Notes: a model not told the origin generated them from the letters alone. Positions 41,026 through 54,882 are shown, numbered from the stretch's first letter. The stretch is DNA of 58,906 bases from Duganella margarita (GCF_009857535.1 NZ_WWCS01000027.1:1-58906), one strand, 5' to 3'. Translations and numbers: made by a program.

Positions 41026-41392
41026 ATATAAATATTTCGCTTTCGGCCAAAAGCCGACGGTCATGAAGTAATCTTTGGAGATGTGCAAGCAAGTGAACTG
41101 TGCCGAATTATGCCAAGTGTTCTTGAATCACACACCCATCGACGGCGTTGTGCATTCATATAACGGCCATGTTCAAATAGCGAATGGCGCTCGGTTCGCC
41201 CAACAATACTGTGTTGGCTATTTACGGATTCAGCGGTTGCGGCGATAGCTGGATCCGGAGGCAGCAGCGACTCGTACCGCATACCGCCGCCTAGATGCAT
41301 TTGGCGAAGCTGACCTGCATTTTGTCGCATCGTTCAGCGCGGCGGCTCGGTTATCCAGAGAATGATGGTTTCTCTTTTTATGAAGGCCATCT
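41026..41392. other. Intergenic region without supported gene
   Basis: I see no gene in these 367 bases. A 55-codon open frame from 41081 has GGAG touching its ATG and no recognisable product. The GGCCAAAAGCC palindrome (41045-41055) recalls the GGCTAAAAGCC at 40324; such pieces may be traces of repeated recombination in this patch. Confidence 0.4.
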
Positions 41393-42346
41393 ATGAAAAA
41401 TCTGATTTTGCTTGCCATGCTGTTGTCTGTGACATTGTTTACGCAGGCTGCAGGATTTCAGCGTAGCATCGTGGCAAGCGCTCACGGCAAACCGCTGACA
41501 ATTGGTATCTGGTATCCGAGCAAGGCTATCCCTAAACTGGCTTCGATGGGCCCAATCTCAATGTCGGTGGCGGTCGATGGAGCGGTGGACGGGCGACGGT
41601 TGCCTTTGATCGTGATGTCGCATGGGACTGGCGGCTCGTTCTTGGATAATCGTGATACGGCGATCGCGCTTGCTGATGCTGGCTTTGTGGTTGTTGCGGT
41701 CACGCACACTGGAGACAATTATGAGGATCAAAGCCGTAGCACCTTCATCATGGACCGGCCGAGTCAGATTAGCAATGTGATCACCCATATGTTAGCCAAC
41801 TGGGATGTGCTCGACCCGGCACGCATAGGCATGTTCGGCTTTTCTGCCGGCGGTTTTACGACGTTGGTCGCCATCGGCGGCATCGCGGATTTTTCCAAGA
41901 TCAGCCCGACGTGCCGCGATCACCCGCGCGATTTCCCTTGTCAGTTGATGGCTAAAGCCCCCACAGGCATAGCTATGCCGGATACGCGCGATGTACAGGA
42001 TCAGCGCATCAAGGCTGCTGTAGTGGTGGCGCCGGCATTGGGCTTCACGTTTGCACCTGATGGGTTGAAGGGCGTGCGTATACCTGTGCAGCTGTGGCGC
42101 GCAGAGAATGATGTGGTGCTGCCGCATCCACGCTACGCCGAGGCGGTGCGTATGGCGCTTCCACAAGCGCCGGATTTACATGTGGTCCCGAACGCAGGCC
42201 ACTTTGATTTTCTCGCGCCCTGTAGTGCGGCGCTGGCGAAAATCGCGCCAGCCATCTGTGAAAGTGCGCCAGGTTTCGACCGCACTGCCTTTCATCAGAT
42301 ATTTGATACGGCGGTGGTAGACTTCTTCGGTACGAATCTAAACTAA
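41393..42346 (+). CDS. Secreted alpha/beta hydrolase (dienelactone/PAF-acetylhydrolase-like)
   Basis: This 317-residue exported protein has a signal peptide (MKNLILLAMLLSVTLFTQAA) followed by the alpha/beta hydrolase fold. The oxyanion region is LPLIVMSHGTGGSFLDNRD, the nucleophile elbow GMFGFSAGGFTTL (Ser near 162), the acid probably the Asp of AENDVVLPH, and the histidine that of NAGHFDFLAPC. The cysteine-containing cap (PTCRDHPRDFPCQL) may be disulphide-bonded. It resembles periplasmic lipase-like hydrolases that act on small esters or lipids; the substrate is unknown. It stands at the right side of the lower-GC patch. Confidence 0.88.
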   Translation: MKNLILLAMLLSVTLFTQAAGFQRSIVASAHGKPLTIGIWYPSKAIPKLASMGPISMSVAVDGAVDGRRLPLIVMSHGTGGSFLDNRDTAIALADAGFVVVAVTHTGDNYEDQSRSTFIMDRPSQISNVITHMLANWDVLDPARIGMFGFSAGGFTTLVAIGGIADFSKISPTCRDHPRDFPCQLMAKAPTGIAMPDTRDVQDQRIKAAVVVAPALGFTFAPDGLKGVRIPVQLWRAENDVVLPHPRYAEAVRMALPQAPDLHVVPNAGHFDFLAPCSAALAKIAPAICESAPGFDRTAFHQIFDTAVVDFFGTNLN

Positions 42347-42576
42347 TCGGCGGCCATTAGAGGGGCATTAACCCGGTTATACAGCGGATGTGGCTCACGT
42401 AGCCGCTACGATGGTTGAGTGTTGCTCCCACACCCTGACGGCCGGTCTGATGTCTTTCAGAGTGGAATTTAAGTCCTGCATATAGACGGGTTTGACGCAA
42501 TGAAGGATAACGCCAGCTTGCAGCGATTGGAAGATCAGTGCGAAGGTCTGCAACGGGGCGCAAGCCGCCGTTCGCG

Positions 42577-43499
42577 CTAACTATCCAAACTGATGCAATA
42601 GCGGTTGCGCCCCGACTGCTTGGCGCGGTAGAGGTTGTTGTCGGCGACGCGGATCAGGGGGCTGGGGTCGCTGCCTTCCAGCGGCGGCGTCGCTGTGGCC
42701 AGGCCCATGCTGAGAGTCAGCACCGGCGCAGTCGGCGAGGCGCCGTGGGGGATGGCCAGCTTGCGCACTTCTTCCTGGATGCGGTTGGCCACCACTTCGG
42801 TGCCGTCGCCGGCCTCTTGCGGCAGCAGCAGGATGAATTCCTCGCCGCCGTAGCGCGCCAGCATGTCTTGCGGGCGGCTGGCGCAGCGCTTCATCGCTGC
42901 GCTCACTTGCTGCAGGCAGGCGTCGCCGGCCTGGTGGCCGTAGTGGTCGTTGTACAGCTTGAAGTGGTCGACGTCGATCATGATGACCGACAGCGGCAGG
43001 CCGGCGCGGGCACAGCGGCGCCATTCGGCATCGACGGTATCGTTGAAGTTGCGGCGGTTGGCGACGCCCGTCAGGCCGTCGGTAAGGCTTAGTTCGCGCA
43101 TGGCGTCGGCCTGACGCTTGATGGTCAGCTGGCTGCGCACGCGCGCCCGTACCACGGCGACGTTGAACGGTTTGCTGATGAAGTCGACCGCGCCGGCTTC
43201 CAGCGCCCGCGTTTCGTCTTCCGGCTGGCTCAGCGCGGTGACGAAAATGACCGGGATGTCTTGCAGCCGCGGCGAGCTGCGCAGCGCCGCCACCACCGCG
43301 TAGCCGTCCATGCCCGGCATCACGGCGTCCAGCAGAATCAGGTCGGGCTGCTGGTCGTGGGCGATTTGCAGCGCCTGCTCGCCGTCCAGCGCAAACAGGA
43401 CTTCATGTTCTTCGCGCAGCGCGTGGTGCAGGATCTGGATGTTTTCCATGGCATCGTCGACCACGAGAATGCGCCCGTTCCGGGCCAGGTGGGTCCACG

Positions 43500-43503
<4 letters not shown>
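42577..43503 (-). CDS. Response regulator with GGDEF output (diguanylate cyclase)
   Basis: This 308-residue protein has a receiver domain (residues about 10-125; phospho-acceptor D59 in DLILLDAVMPGMDG, with FISKPF for the Lys) and a GGDEF domain (about 140-305) with an intact active site GGEEF at 219-223 and the RxxD inhibitory site RPQD at 210-213. It should make cyclic di-GMP when phosphorylated. It starts in the stop of the upstream hybrid kinase (ATGA at 43500-43503), so the kinase and its HPt domain are its probable phosphodonors. Confidence 0.95.
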
Positions 43504-48041
<4,538 letters not shown>

Positions 48042-48154
48042 GCGGTTGACCTCGTCTTGTGCTGGCAGCACGATAGTAGCCGAGGACAACCGTTTCAGAA
48101 AGGGCTTTTGGCGTGGACGGCGCCTGGTGGCCACATCGTCCGCGATCCGGTTGG

Positions 48155-49222
48155 CTAGATCGGCTTGCCGCAGGCGTAAGACCAGCCCAGTTCCGCCATC
48201 GGCCGCGCCATCTTGCCCGATTCCAGCGCCTGGGCGCTGGCGGCGGTGCCGTCGACGTAGCGTTTCATAATCCCTTGCATGATGCTGGCCAGGCGGAACA
48301 TATTAAACGCCAGGTAGAAGTTGAAATCGCTCAGCTGGATGGTCTTGCCGGTGCGCTCGGCGTAGCGGGCGATGTATTGCTGCTGGGTCGGGATGCCCAG
48401 CGCTGGCAGGTCCAGCCCGGCGATGCCGCGGAACTGGCCCGGCGGGATGTGCCAGCTCATGCAGTGGTAGGAGAAGTCGGCGAACGGGTGGCCCAGCGTC
48501 GACAGTTCCCAGTCCAGCACGGCCAGGATGCGCGGCTCGGTCGGGTGGAACAGCATGTTATCGAGGCGGAAGTCGCCGTGCACAATGGACGTGTCGTCGC
48601 CGGGCGGGATGTGGGCTGGCAGCCAGGCGATCAATTGCTCCATGGCCTCGATGGTTTCGGTCTGCGAGGCCAGGTATTGCCTGGTCCAGCGCTCGATCTG
48701 GCGCGCGAAGTAGTTGCCGGGCTTGCCGTAGTCGGCCAGGCCGATGGCGGCGTAGTCGATCGTGTGCAGCTGGGCGATCACGCGGTTCAGTTCGTCGTAG
48801 ATGGCGGCCCGTTCGGCCGACGTCATGCCGGGCAGGGACTGGTCCCACAACACGCGGCCTTCCACGCATTCCATCACGTAGAAGGCGCGCCCGATGATGG
48901 TTTCGTCGGTGCACAGCGCGTATTGTTTCGGCGCCGGGAAGCCGTGCTGTTGCAGCGCATCCATGACGCGGTATTCGCGTTCGATGGCGTGGGCGGAGGG
49001 CAGCAGTTTGTCGGCCGGTCCCGGCTTGGTGCGCAGGACGTAATCCTGCCCGCTGACGCTCAGCTTGAACGTGGGATTGGACTGGCCGCCCTTGAATTGT
49101 TCAGCGCTCAGCTCGCCGTCCGGATAGCCTTCGACGTGCTGGCGCAGCCAGGCATTAAGGGCGACGGTGTCGAACTGGTGGCGCGCCGAGACCGGTTTGG
49201 TGCCGATGAATTCTTCAAACAT
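48155..49222 (-). CDS. Aminoglycoside-phosphotransferase-like kinase, acyl-CoA-dehydrogenase associated
   Basis: This 355-residue cytoplasmic protein has the APH/choline-kinase fold. FKGGQSNPTFKLSVSGQDYVLR is the nucleotide loop, the following RTKPG region carries the Lys, and IVHGDFRLDNMLFHP and AVLDWELSTLGHPFAD are the catalytic and metal-binding loops. Length and the MSWHIPPGQFRGI segment match the kinase domain of ACAD10/ACAD11-type proteins, thought to phosphorylate hydroxyacyl-CoA for dehydration. The genes at 34.7-37.0 kb may belong to the same metabolism. GGAGACAGC precedes the ATG. A candidate operator lies at 49266-49285. Confidence 0.88.
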   Translation of the reverse strand: MFEEFIGTKPVSARHQFDTVALNAWLRQHVEGYPDGELSAEQFKGGQSNPTFKLSVSGQDYVLRTKPGPADKLLPSAHAIEREYRVMDALQQHGFPAPKQYALCTDETIIGRAFYVMECVEGRVLWDQSLPGMTSAERAAIYDELNRVIAQLHTIDYAAIGLADYGKPGNYFARQIERWTRQYLASQTETIEAMEQLIAWLPAHIPPGDDTSIVHGDFRLDNMLFHPTEPRILAVLDWELSTLGHPFADFSYHCMSWHIPPGQFRGIAGLDLPALGIPTQQQYIARYAERTGKTIQLSDFNFYLAFNMFRLASIMQGIMKRYVDGTAASAQALESGKMARPMAELGWSYACGKPI

Positions 49223-49265
49223 GCTGTCTCCTGCTTTTTATTGGTGACAGCCATTCTATCTGAAT

Positions 49266-49285
49266 AAAAGTACGAGTGTGCTTTT
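49266..49285. promoter_or_regulatory. Palindromic operator candidate upstream of the phosphotransferase gene
   Basis: AAAAGTACGAGTGTGCTTTT is a near-perfect inverted repeat (AAAAG-x-AC / GT-x-CTTTT). It shares ACG-N3-GTGCTTTT with the element before the acyl-CoA dehydrogenase operon. A TetR-type acyl-CoA regulator is the natural candidate; none is in the window. Confidence 0.5.
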
Positions 49286-49289
49286 AATC

Positions 49290-49853
49290 TTAGAAGAATA
49301 CAGCGGTGCGCTGGATGACGCTGCCGTTGTTGGTGTAGGCGCCGGTGGCGCGGACCGAGCCGGTGTTGTATTTGCCGTCATCCAGCTTGCTATCGAGTTG
49401 TTCGGCGAACGAGTCGGGCAGGTTGTCGAGGCGGATGCCGTTGCCGCCGCGGCCGGCCACCACGTCGTTGTAGATGTAGACGGCGCCGCCCTGGGCGCTG
49501 GTCATAAAGTCGCTGGTGCCGTTGTAGGACCCGGTGATGAAGCCGGCCAGCGCCAGGTGCTGCGGCGCCAGCAGGTATTCGCCGATCTGGCCGTCGCCAT
49601 TGCCGTTACCGGTGGCGCCGGGCGCATGCACGGTGCCTTGCACGTCGTCGCCGGGCAGGGCGCGGAATTTATCCTGGTAGGCATTGACGGCGGCGGTCAG
49701 CGAGGTCGATTGCTGGATGATGTTCTTGACGCGGGCGCTGTCGATCAGTCCCTGGCCTTTGAGCACGCCGCCCAGCAGCAGGCCGATGATGACCAGTACG
49801 ATGGCGATTTCCACCAGGGTAAAGCCGCGTTGGCGTACAGGAGATGAGCGCAT
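49290..49853 (-). CDS. Type IV pseudopilin
   Basis: This 187-residue prepilin-like protein has a type III signal: the basic leader MRSSPVRQRG is cut before FTLVEIAIVLVIIGLLLGG, and Glu5 of the mature chain is present. The mature body has a glycine-rich middle (GATGNGNGDGQIGEYLL) and no Cys, so it lacks the disulphide loop of major pilins. The ATG at 49853 follows AAGGA. It is the last gene of the minus-strand pilus operon. Confidence 0.88.
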   Translation of the reverse strand: MRSSPVRQRGFTLVEIAIVLVIIGLLLGGVLKGQGLIDSARVKNIIQQSTSLTAAVNAYQDKFRALPGDDVQGTVHAPGATGNGNGDGQIGEYLLAPQHLALAGFITGSYNGTSDFMTSAQGGAVYIYNDVVAGRGGNGIRLDNLPDSFAEQLDSKLDDGKYNTGSVRATGAYTNNGSVIQRTAVFF

Positions 49854-49892
49854 GGGTGTCCTTTCTGATGATGGCTCGTAGTATAGCAAGCG

Positions 49893-50630
49893 CTAGTGTT
49901 TTTGGTTGAGTTGGTCGAGGCGCGCGGCGAGGAATTTGAGCTCGTTGGGATCGGTGATCTGGCCGCTTTGCAGCAGGCCGCCGATCAGCGCGCGCGCGGC
50001 GTCCACTTCGTTCATGTCTTCGGCGATGAAGATTTCCAGTTCCCTGGCCCAGGCAGGGATGTTGGCGCCGGTGGCTTGCATGCGGATGGCGGCGGCGTAG
50101 CGGCGCGCCAATGGCAGGTCGTGCAGGCGGTGTCTGGCGACCAGCGCGGCGTGCGCCAGCCATGGCCAGCGGCGGTTGGGGTCTTCGCTGAAGCGGGCGT
50201 AGACGAAGTCCAGCATCAGGCGCGCGCGCGCCGGGTCGCTGACGGAGCCATAGACTTCGCTGGCGGCCAGCAGCGGGTATTGGCTGCGCGGGTCGAGGTC
50301 CAGCACGCGCTGCAGCCAGAGCGCGACTTTGGTGTAATCGAGGTTGCGCCAGGCGATGCTGATGCCGGCTTGTTCGTCGAAGCCTTGGACGTAGAGCATG
50401 GTGGCTTTGGAGAGTGCTATTGGGTCGCCCATCGCGGCCAGTTGCAGCGTTGCCAGCGATGGCGCCGGCGGCAGGTCTTGCGCCGGCGCGCGGGCAGGCG
50501 GACGGCTGGCTTGCCAGAGGATTTGCAGCGTCAGCGCAAACAGCACGGCCAGCAGCGCACGGCGCGGCGCGGCGCGGCGAACAGCGTGCTTTGGCGCGGA
50601 TGGCTCCTGGGATGGCGTGGCGGGCGGCAT
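49893..50630 (-). CDS. TPR-like membrane-anchored protein of the pilus operon
   Basis: This 245-residue protein has a basic N terminus and a single membrane helix (about 25-42, ALLAVLFALTLQILWQ), then a periplasmic helical body with TPR-like periodicity (WLQRVLDLDPRSQYPLLAAS, LARRYAAAIRMQATGANIP). It has no name that I can assign. Its place between an ABC-2 permease and a pseudopilin suggests a role in pilus assembly, perhaps equivalent to MshF. It starts eight bases after the permease stop. Confidence 0.65.
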   Translation of the reverse strand: MPPATPSQEPSAPKHAVRRAAPRRALLAVLFALTLQILWQASRPPARAPAQDLPPAPSLATLQLAAMGDPIALSKATMLYVQGFDEQAGISIAWRNLDYTKVALWLQRVLDLDPRSQYPLLAASEVYGSVSDPARARLMLDFVYARFSEDPNRRWPWLAHAALVARHRLHDLPLARRYAAAIRMQATGANIPAWARELEIFIAEDMNEVDAARALIGGLLQSGQITDPNELKFLAARLDQLNQKH

Positions 50631-50638
50631 GTGCGGCC

Positions 50639-51406
50639 TCAGATGGCTTTGCGGTGCAGGTCGAACAGCGCGGCGGCGGCCATCAGGGTGACGTAGATGG
50701 CCGTTTGCGTGGCGATGGCCGCGAGGTCGCTGGCGCTGCCGCTGTGGTAGACCAGCCAGTCGCTGCGCGTGAACTGGTCCAGATGCGGCAGCAGCAGCGC
50801 CAGGCCGTCAATGCCGGCGTTGAGCACTTGCTGGCCGCCGCTTTGCACGGTACTGGCGCAGTGGCCAAGCAACTGCAACGCCCCGATCACGCGCGCCAGC
50901 AGATAAAAAGCAAACGACGCCGCCAATGCCGGCAGCACCTGGTTCAGCGTCAGCATGCACAACACGCTGAACGCCGCCACAATCCAGCATTCGCACAACA
51001 GCGAAAACGCCCACAGCGCGGCCTGCGCGGGCGGCGCAAAGAACAGTCCCAGTGCGCCAAACAGCAATGTGGGCAGAATCGCCAGCGCGCCAAATCCTGC
51101 CAGCTTGCCGAACAAATAAACCGCGCGCCGCAGCGGCAACGCCATCAGCAGTTCGAGGCCTTTGTCGTTGGCCTCGCGCGCCATGCTTGTGATAACAAAG
51201 GTCGCCACCAAAAACACCGCCGCGAAGCGCAGCACCGCACCCAGCAAGGCCGCCTGCAATTGACGGCTTTCAGTCAGCGCCAGTTCATTCAGGAAGCCGC
51301 TGACCGCTACCGCGCCGGCCATCATCAGCAGCACAAGCCACAGCAGCCGGTTGCGCAAGGCTTCCAGTAGCGTGTAGTGGGCGATGATGAGCGCTGGCCG
51401 CATCAT
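50639..51406 (-). CDS. ABC-2 type transporter permease inside the pilus operon
   Basis: This 255-residue inner-membrane protein has six predicted helices. The start LIIAHYTLLEALRNRLLWLV and the SMAREANDKGLELLMALPLRRAVYLFGKL segment are typical of ABC-2 permeases of the NosY/GldF type. No ATPase partner lies in the window, which is odd, because such permeases need one. The start ATGATG overlaps the stop of the preceding pseudopilin gene, so it is translationally coupled to the pilus genes. Pilin or lipid export and simple operon capture are both possible. Confidence 0.8.
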   Translation of the reverse strand: MMRPALIIAHYTLLEALRNRLLWLVLLMMAGAVAVSGFLNELALTESRQLQAALLGAVLRFAAVFLVATFVITSMAREANDKGLELLMALPLRRAVYLFGKLAGFGALAILPTLLFGALGLFFAPPAQAALWAFSLLCECWIVAAFSVLCMLTLNQVLPALAASFAFYLLARVIGALQLLGHCASTVQSGGQQVLNAGIDGLALLLPHLDQFTRSDWLVYHSGSASDLAAIATQTAIYVTLMAAAALFDLHRKAI

Positions 51407-52113
51407 GGCAGGCGCTGCGCCGCGACCATGCGGTTGTACAGAATATTGGGCGAGATCCACAGCACGAGATCGTCGAATGCGCCGCCGGGCGTGCGCGCGT
51501 CTTCAGCGATGTCGCGGGTGACGAGCGTGGTGCCGCCGGCCTGCAGGTTGACCTTTTCATCGACGTTGCCGACGCCGACGTCGGCGATCAAGGTGTCCTG
51601 GTTGCTGGTGGCGCCGTAGCCGTTGCGGCCAAACGAAATGATGGCCGCAGGAATATCATTCATGTCGGTCGCCTGCACAAGTTGGCCGCTGGTGTTGCGG
51701 GTGCCGATGGTGATGTCGCGTGGTGTCTGTAACGTGAACGGGGTGAGCGAGTCGGTAAACGCCGGGGTGACGGAGTAGGCCAACACCCGGTCCCACCCAT
51801 CGAGCCGGCTGACGCCCAGCGTGGTCCATGGCAGGTAGCCGAAGCGCTTGTTACAGAGGTTGCCGGTGCGGTCTTCCAGCCCATTGGTGGACGAGACGGC
51901 GGGGCAGGGAAGGTAGCCATTGCGCAGCGCAAAGCCGAACAGCGCCTCGCGCGCATCTTCCATGGCGCGCTTGGTGTCGGTGACGCGGCGCTGCTCCAGC
52001 TGCGATGCCAGCGGCGCCATCATGCCGCCGATCAAGAGGCCGACGATCAGCAGCACGATGGCGATTTCCACCAGGGTGAAGCCGGACTGGTGGTGCGTAA
52101 TCCTATGGTTCAT
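51403..52113 (-). CDS. Type IV pseudopilin (larger)
   Basis: This 236-residue prepilin-like protein has the leader MNHRITHHQSG cut before FTLVEIAIVLLIVGLLIGGMM. The globular part has two Cys (YLPCPAVSS and NLCNKRFGYLPW) and a PWTTLGV motif seen in pseudopilin-like proteins of MSHA-type clusters. It overlaps the upstream MshK-like gene by 11 bases and the ABC permease by four. Confidence 0.88.
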   Translation of the reverse strand: MNHRITHHQSGFTLVEIAIVLLIVGLLIGGMMAPLASQLEQRRVTDTKRAMEDAREALFGFALRNGYLPCPAVSSTNGLEDRTGNLCNKRFGYLPWTTLGVSRLDGWDRVLAYSVTPAFTDSLTPFTLQTPRDITIGTRNTSGQLVQATDMNDIPAAIISFGRNGYGATSNQDTLIADVGVGNVDEKVNLQAGGTTLVTRDIAEDARTPGGAFDDLVLWISPNILYNRMVAAQRLP

Positions 52114-52618
52114 TGATGTCCTTGATTCGGCCTTCCGTCAGATCGTAGCGCTGGCCGGCTTTGAGGATGATCTTTTTCCCCGACGGCAGGGTGACTGTGA
52201 CATTCGGCGTACCTGCGCCAGGCCGCTGCGAGGTACTTTTCTGTGCGCCGTATTGCGGCTCGTCGTTGAGCCAGACTGTGGTGCGGTTGTCGCTTCGGCG
52301 CAGGATGCCGCTCATTATCAGCACCGGCGGCGGTGGCTCAGGCACTGCGGAGGCGCCGCCTGGTGCGCCGGGAGGGCCGGCATTGGCCGCGGGCATACCT
52401 GGCATGCCCGGCGGCGGCTGTTGTTGCTGTTGCTGTTGGTCTTGCGGATTAACGGGCGGGCCCGCGGCCACGCTACGGCTCGCCTCCATGCTGGCGCGTT
52501 CGGCGGGCGTCGAGAATAGTCGTCCCAGCGTGACTTGCGCCTGCGCGGATGGCGGCAGCAGGGCGGCCAGCAATATCAGCCGGGCCGTTACGGCGCAGAG
52601 GGCGGCGCGGCGCATCAT
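52103..52618 (-). CDS. MshK/PilP-like periplasmic pilus protein
   Basis: This 171-residue exported protein has a signal peptide (MMRRAALCAVTARLILLAAL...SAQA), a low-complexity stretch with seven Gln followed by Pro/Gly/Met repeats (about 59-95), then a small beta domain (LIMSGILRRSDNRTTVWLND, KKIILKAGQRYDLTEG). Domain order and location fit MshK or PilP, which link the inner-membrane assembly complex to the secretin. ATGA-type overlap couples it to the PilO-like gene. Similarity is weak, so this rests mostly on context. Confidence 0.6.
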   Translation of the reverse strand: MMRRAALCAVTARLILLAALLPPSAQAQVTLGRLFSTPAERASMEASRSVAAGPPVNPQDQQQQQQQPPPGMPGMPAANAGPPGAPGGASAVPEPPPPVLIMSGILRRSDNRTTVWLNDEPQYGAQKSTSQRPGAGTPNVTVTLPSGKKIILKAGQRYDLTEGRIKDINEP

Positions 52619-53304
52619 GATTTTCCTTTCGCCGGCTTCATCGCGGCCAGGCGCGGCGCCTTGGGCGCGGTGTTGAGCGTGATCCAGTTCAAGGTACAGT
52701 CGGCGCCCAGCGTCGGTGCGCCCGGCGCGCCAGTCACCGCGCCCATGCGCTTGATCGAACAATCCTGCACCGCAAAGTAGCTTTGCCGGCGCAGCGTCTG
52801 GAAGAAATTGAACAGGTCCAGCTCATGCAGCAGTTCCATGTGCAGCCGCATGCGGCTGCCGCGCAGTTCAAAGTCGCCCAGATCCAGCGGCGACTCCAGT
52901 TGCACGGTCTGTTGCGGTTCGATCTCGTAACTGAGTGGCGCAAGCTTGAGCTGTTCCTGCGTTTGGCGGATCGCATCCAGCCACTCCAGACGGCGCTCGT
53001 CGCCTACCAGTCCGCGCTGGCGCAGCGCGATAAAGCGCTGCTGATAGTTGCGGATGTCGCGCTTCTCGCTGTCGACTTGCGCGTACAGCGACGATGCGGC
53101 GTCGCGGGCGCGCTGGTTGGTTTCCAGCGTGTCGTCGGCCTCGTGTTTTTTCAATTGCGTCAGCAGCACGGCGGTCAGCGAGATGGTGATCGCCGCCAGC
53201 AGCGTCAGGGCCGCCGTGCGGATCAAGGCAAATTCCGTGATCCAGTACGGCAGCGTGAGGGCCGCCGCCGCTTTCTTCTTGCCCGGGACAGGATTCGTGC
53301 TCAT
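52615..53304 (-). CDS. PilO/MshJ-like inner-membrane pilus protein
   Basis: This 229-residue protein has one membrane helix (about 28-52, IRTAALTLLAAITISLTAVLL), then a coiled coil (about 55-110, HEADDTLETNQRARDAASSL) and a small alpha/beta domain (RMRLHMELLHELDLFNFFQTL). This is the build of PilO/MshJ. The ATG at 53304 overlaps the stop of the upstream gene in an ATGA. Confidence 0.72.
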   Translation of the reverse strand: MSTNPVPGKKKAAAALTLPYWITEFALIRTAALTLLAAITISLTAVLLTQLKKHEADDTLETNQRARDAASSLYAQVDSEKRDIRNYQQRFIALRQRGLVGDERRLEWLDAIRQTQEQLKLAPLSYEIEPQQTVQLESPLDLGDFELRGSRMRLHMELLHELDLFNFFQTLRRQSYFAVQDCSIKRMGAVTGAPGAPTLGADCTLNWITLNTAPKAPRLAAMKPAKGKS

Positions 53305-54875
53305 GGCTTCCACACCAGGTTGAGGGTAAATCGCGCACGGCCCGGGGCGGCCGCCTGCGTGCCGGCCTTGCCGGACAGCTTGACCGACGACCGCGTATCC
53401 ACCGGCGGCTTTTCCACTTCCACCGTCAGGTGAGAATGGCGTGCCAGCGCCTTGGCAAACTGCGTCATGCTGTCCACCGCATTGCGATAGTCATCCTGGT
53501 CGCTCATGATCTCCGCCTCCAGCACCAGTGTTTGCGGCGCGCGTTGCGGAATGCCTGCCACCAGCGAGGAAATCGGCGTGGCCTGCGTGGCGTCCTGTCC
53601 CGGCGCAGGCGGGTTGGCGCTCGGCGCGTTCACTTTCCAGTCCATTTGCAGCAGGCGGATCTGCGGCACCGCCTCCAATGCCTCGCTGACGACCGTGGCC
53701 ATGCCGATCGGCGAACCGGATTGCGTGGCCAGCATGCGTTCCACATTGACCGCCGCCCGCATATTGGCCGTGGTGGTCACGCGCGGCGGAATTTCCGCCA
53801 TGGTGGCGCGATAGCGCTGGTTGAAGCTGGATGTTTCGGCGGCCAGCTGCTTGCTGTCGCTATTGGCTTCGTGTTCCTGCCACAGGTTGGCGCCGGTCCA
53901 CGCCGCGCCGCAGATGGCCAGCGTGGCGCTCACCGCGTACAGGTTGACGCGCGCGCGCCATAGCTTGAAGTAGCGCTGCCACAGCCCCAGCGTGTAATGG
54001 CTGGCAGGCGCGCGGTGCGCCAGCAATGCCAGCAGCATGGGTTCGGCCAGATGGTCAGCGAGATCGTCGACGTCACCGCCGCCGGTCTTCAGGCCGACGC
54101 CGTCCGCCACCGACTCCAGCGACAGCAGGCGGAACACGGTTTCCGCGCCGTCTTCGCATTGTTCGTTCAGCGCTTCGGTGTCGGCGGCCGGCGTGACCAC
54201 CACCGCAGCCAGCACCTGGCCGCGCGCCATCAGGCGCTGGCTGCTGAGGAATTGCTGGGTCTTGGCGGTCTCCACGCCGATATTGACCGGATTGCCGTCA
54301 CGGTCGATGGCCGGGGTCAGGCGCGAGAACTTCAGCATGCCGTTCTGGAAATAACTCTGGCGCCAGCCGGCCGATTGCTGCGTCACCAGCAGCAGGTGTT
54401 CATCGTTGAGGCGCAGCTTGCGCACCAGTTCTTCGCTCATCAGCGTGGTCGAATACAGTCCGGCCAGCGGCATTTGCAGCTGCTCCAGCGCTTCCACCCA
54501 CGGCTGTACCGACGATGGATTGGTCAGCGCCGACAGCAGCACGATGTCGTCGCGGCGGCCGGCTGCTTCGCGGCCCTGCACCTCGTGATGGCGGAACGGT
54601 GTTTCGCGATACTGCTGCATCAAGCGCCGTTGCAGCAGCTTGCGGGCGCCGGCGCCGCTGACGTGCGGCAGCGTCACGCGCTGGAAGTCTTCTTCAATCA
54701 GGTCGGCCAGGATGTAGGCAGGCGAGAAGCGGTGGTGGCTGTCGATGTAGTCCATGAAGTCATCGATGCCGCCACGGTTGTTGACGAAACAGACGCCGCC
54801 CGAGAGCCGGCCGTTGTGCCATTCGTAGGCGCACAGCTGTTCGCTGGTCAGATAGAATAAATGTTTGGTGAACAC
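53301..54875 (-). CDS. PilM/GspL-PilN-like fusion of the pilus inner-membrane complex
   Basis: This 524-residue protein has a cytoplasmic N-terminal part (about 1-300) resembling GspL/MshI-type RNase-H-fold proteins (LFYLTSEQLCAYEWHNGRLSG, TLMSEELVRKLRLNDEHLLLV) without a clear ATP-binding motif. A membrane helix (about 305-330) and a PilN-like periplasmic coiled-coil and alpha/beta domain follow (LAAETSSFNQRYRATMAEIP...). MSHA systems use separate MshI and PilN-like pieces, whereas here one chain appears to serve both. It lies seven bases after GspF. Confidence 0.68.
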   Translation of the reverse strand: MFTKHLFYLTSEQLCAYEWHNGRLSGGVCFVNNRGGIDDFMDYIDSHHRFSPAYILADLIEEDFQRVTLPHVSGAGARKLLQRRLMQQYRETPFRHHEVQGREAAGRRDDIVLLSALTNPSSVQPWVEALEQLQMPLAGLYSTTLMSEELVRKLRLNDEHLLLVTQQSAGWRQSYFQNGMLKFSRLTPAIDRDGNPVNIGVETAKTQQFLSSQRLMARGQVLAAVVVTPAADTEALNEQCEDGAETVFRLLSLESVADGVGLKTGGGDVDDLADHLAEPMLLALLAHRAPASHYTLGLWQRYFKLWRARVNLYAVSATLAICGAAWTGANLWQEHEANSDSKQLAAETSSFNQRYRATMAEIPPRVTTTANMRAAVNVERMLATQSGSPIGMATVVSEALEAVPQIRLLQMDWKVNAPSANPPAPGQDATQATPISSLVAGIPQRAPQTLVLEAEIMSDQDDYRNAVDSMTQFAKALARHSHLTVEVEKPPVDTRSSVKLSGKAGTQAAAPGRARFTLNLVWKP

Positions 54876-54882
54876 GATGGCC

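Noticed and set aside
41081..41248. 55-codon plus-strand frame in the gap before the secreted hydrolase
   Set aside because: The GGAG touches the ATG, composition is not protein-like, and no family is recognisable.
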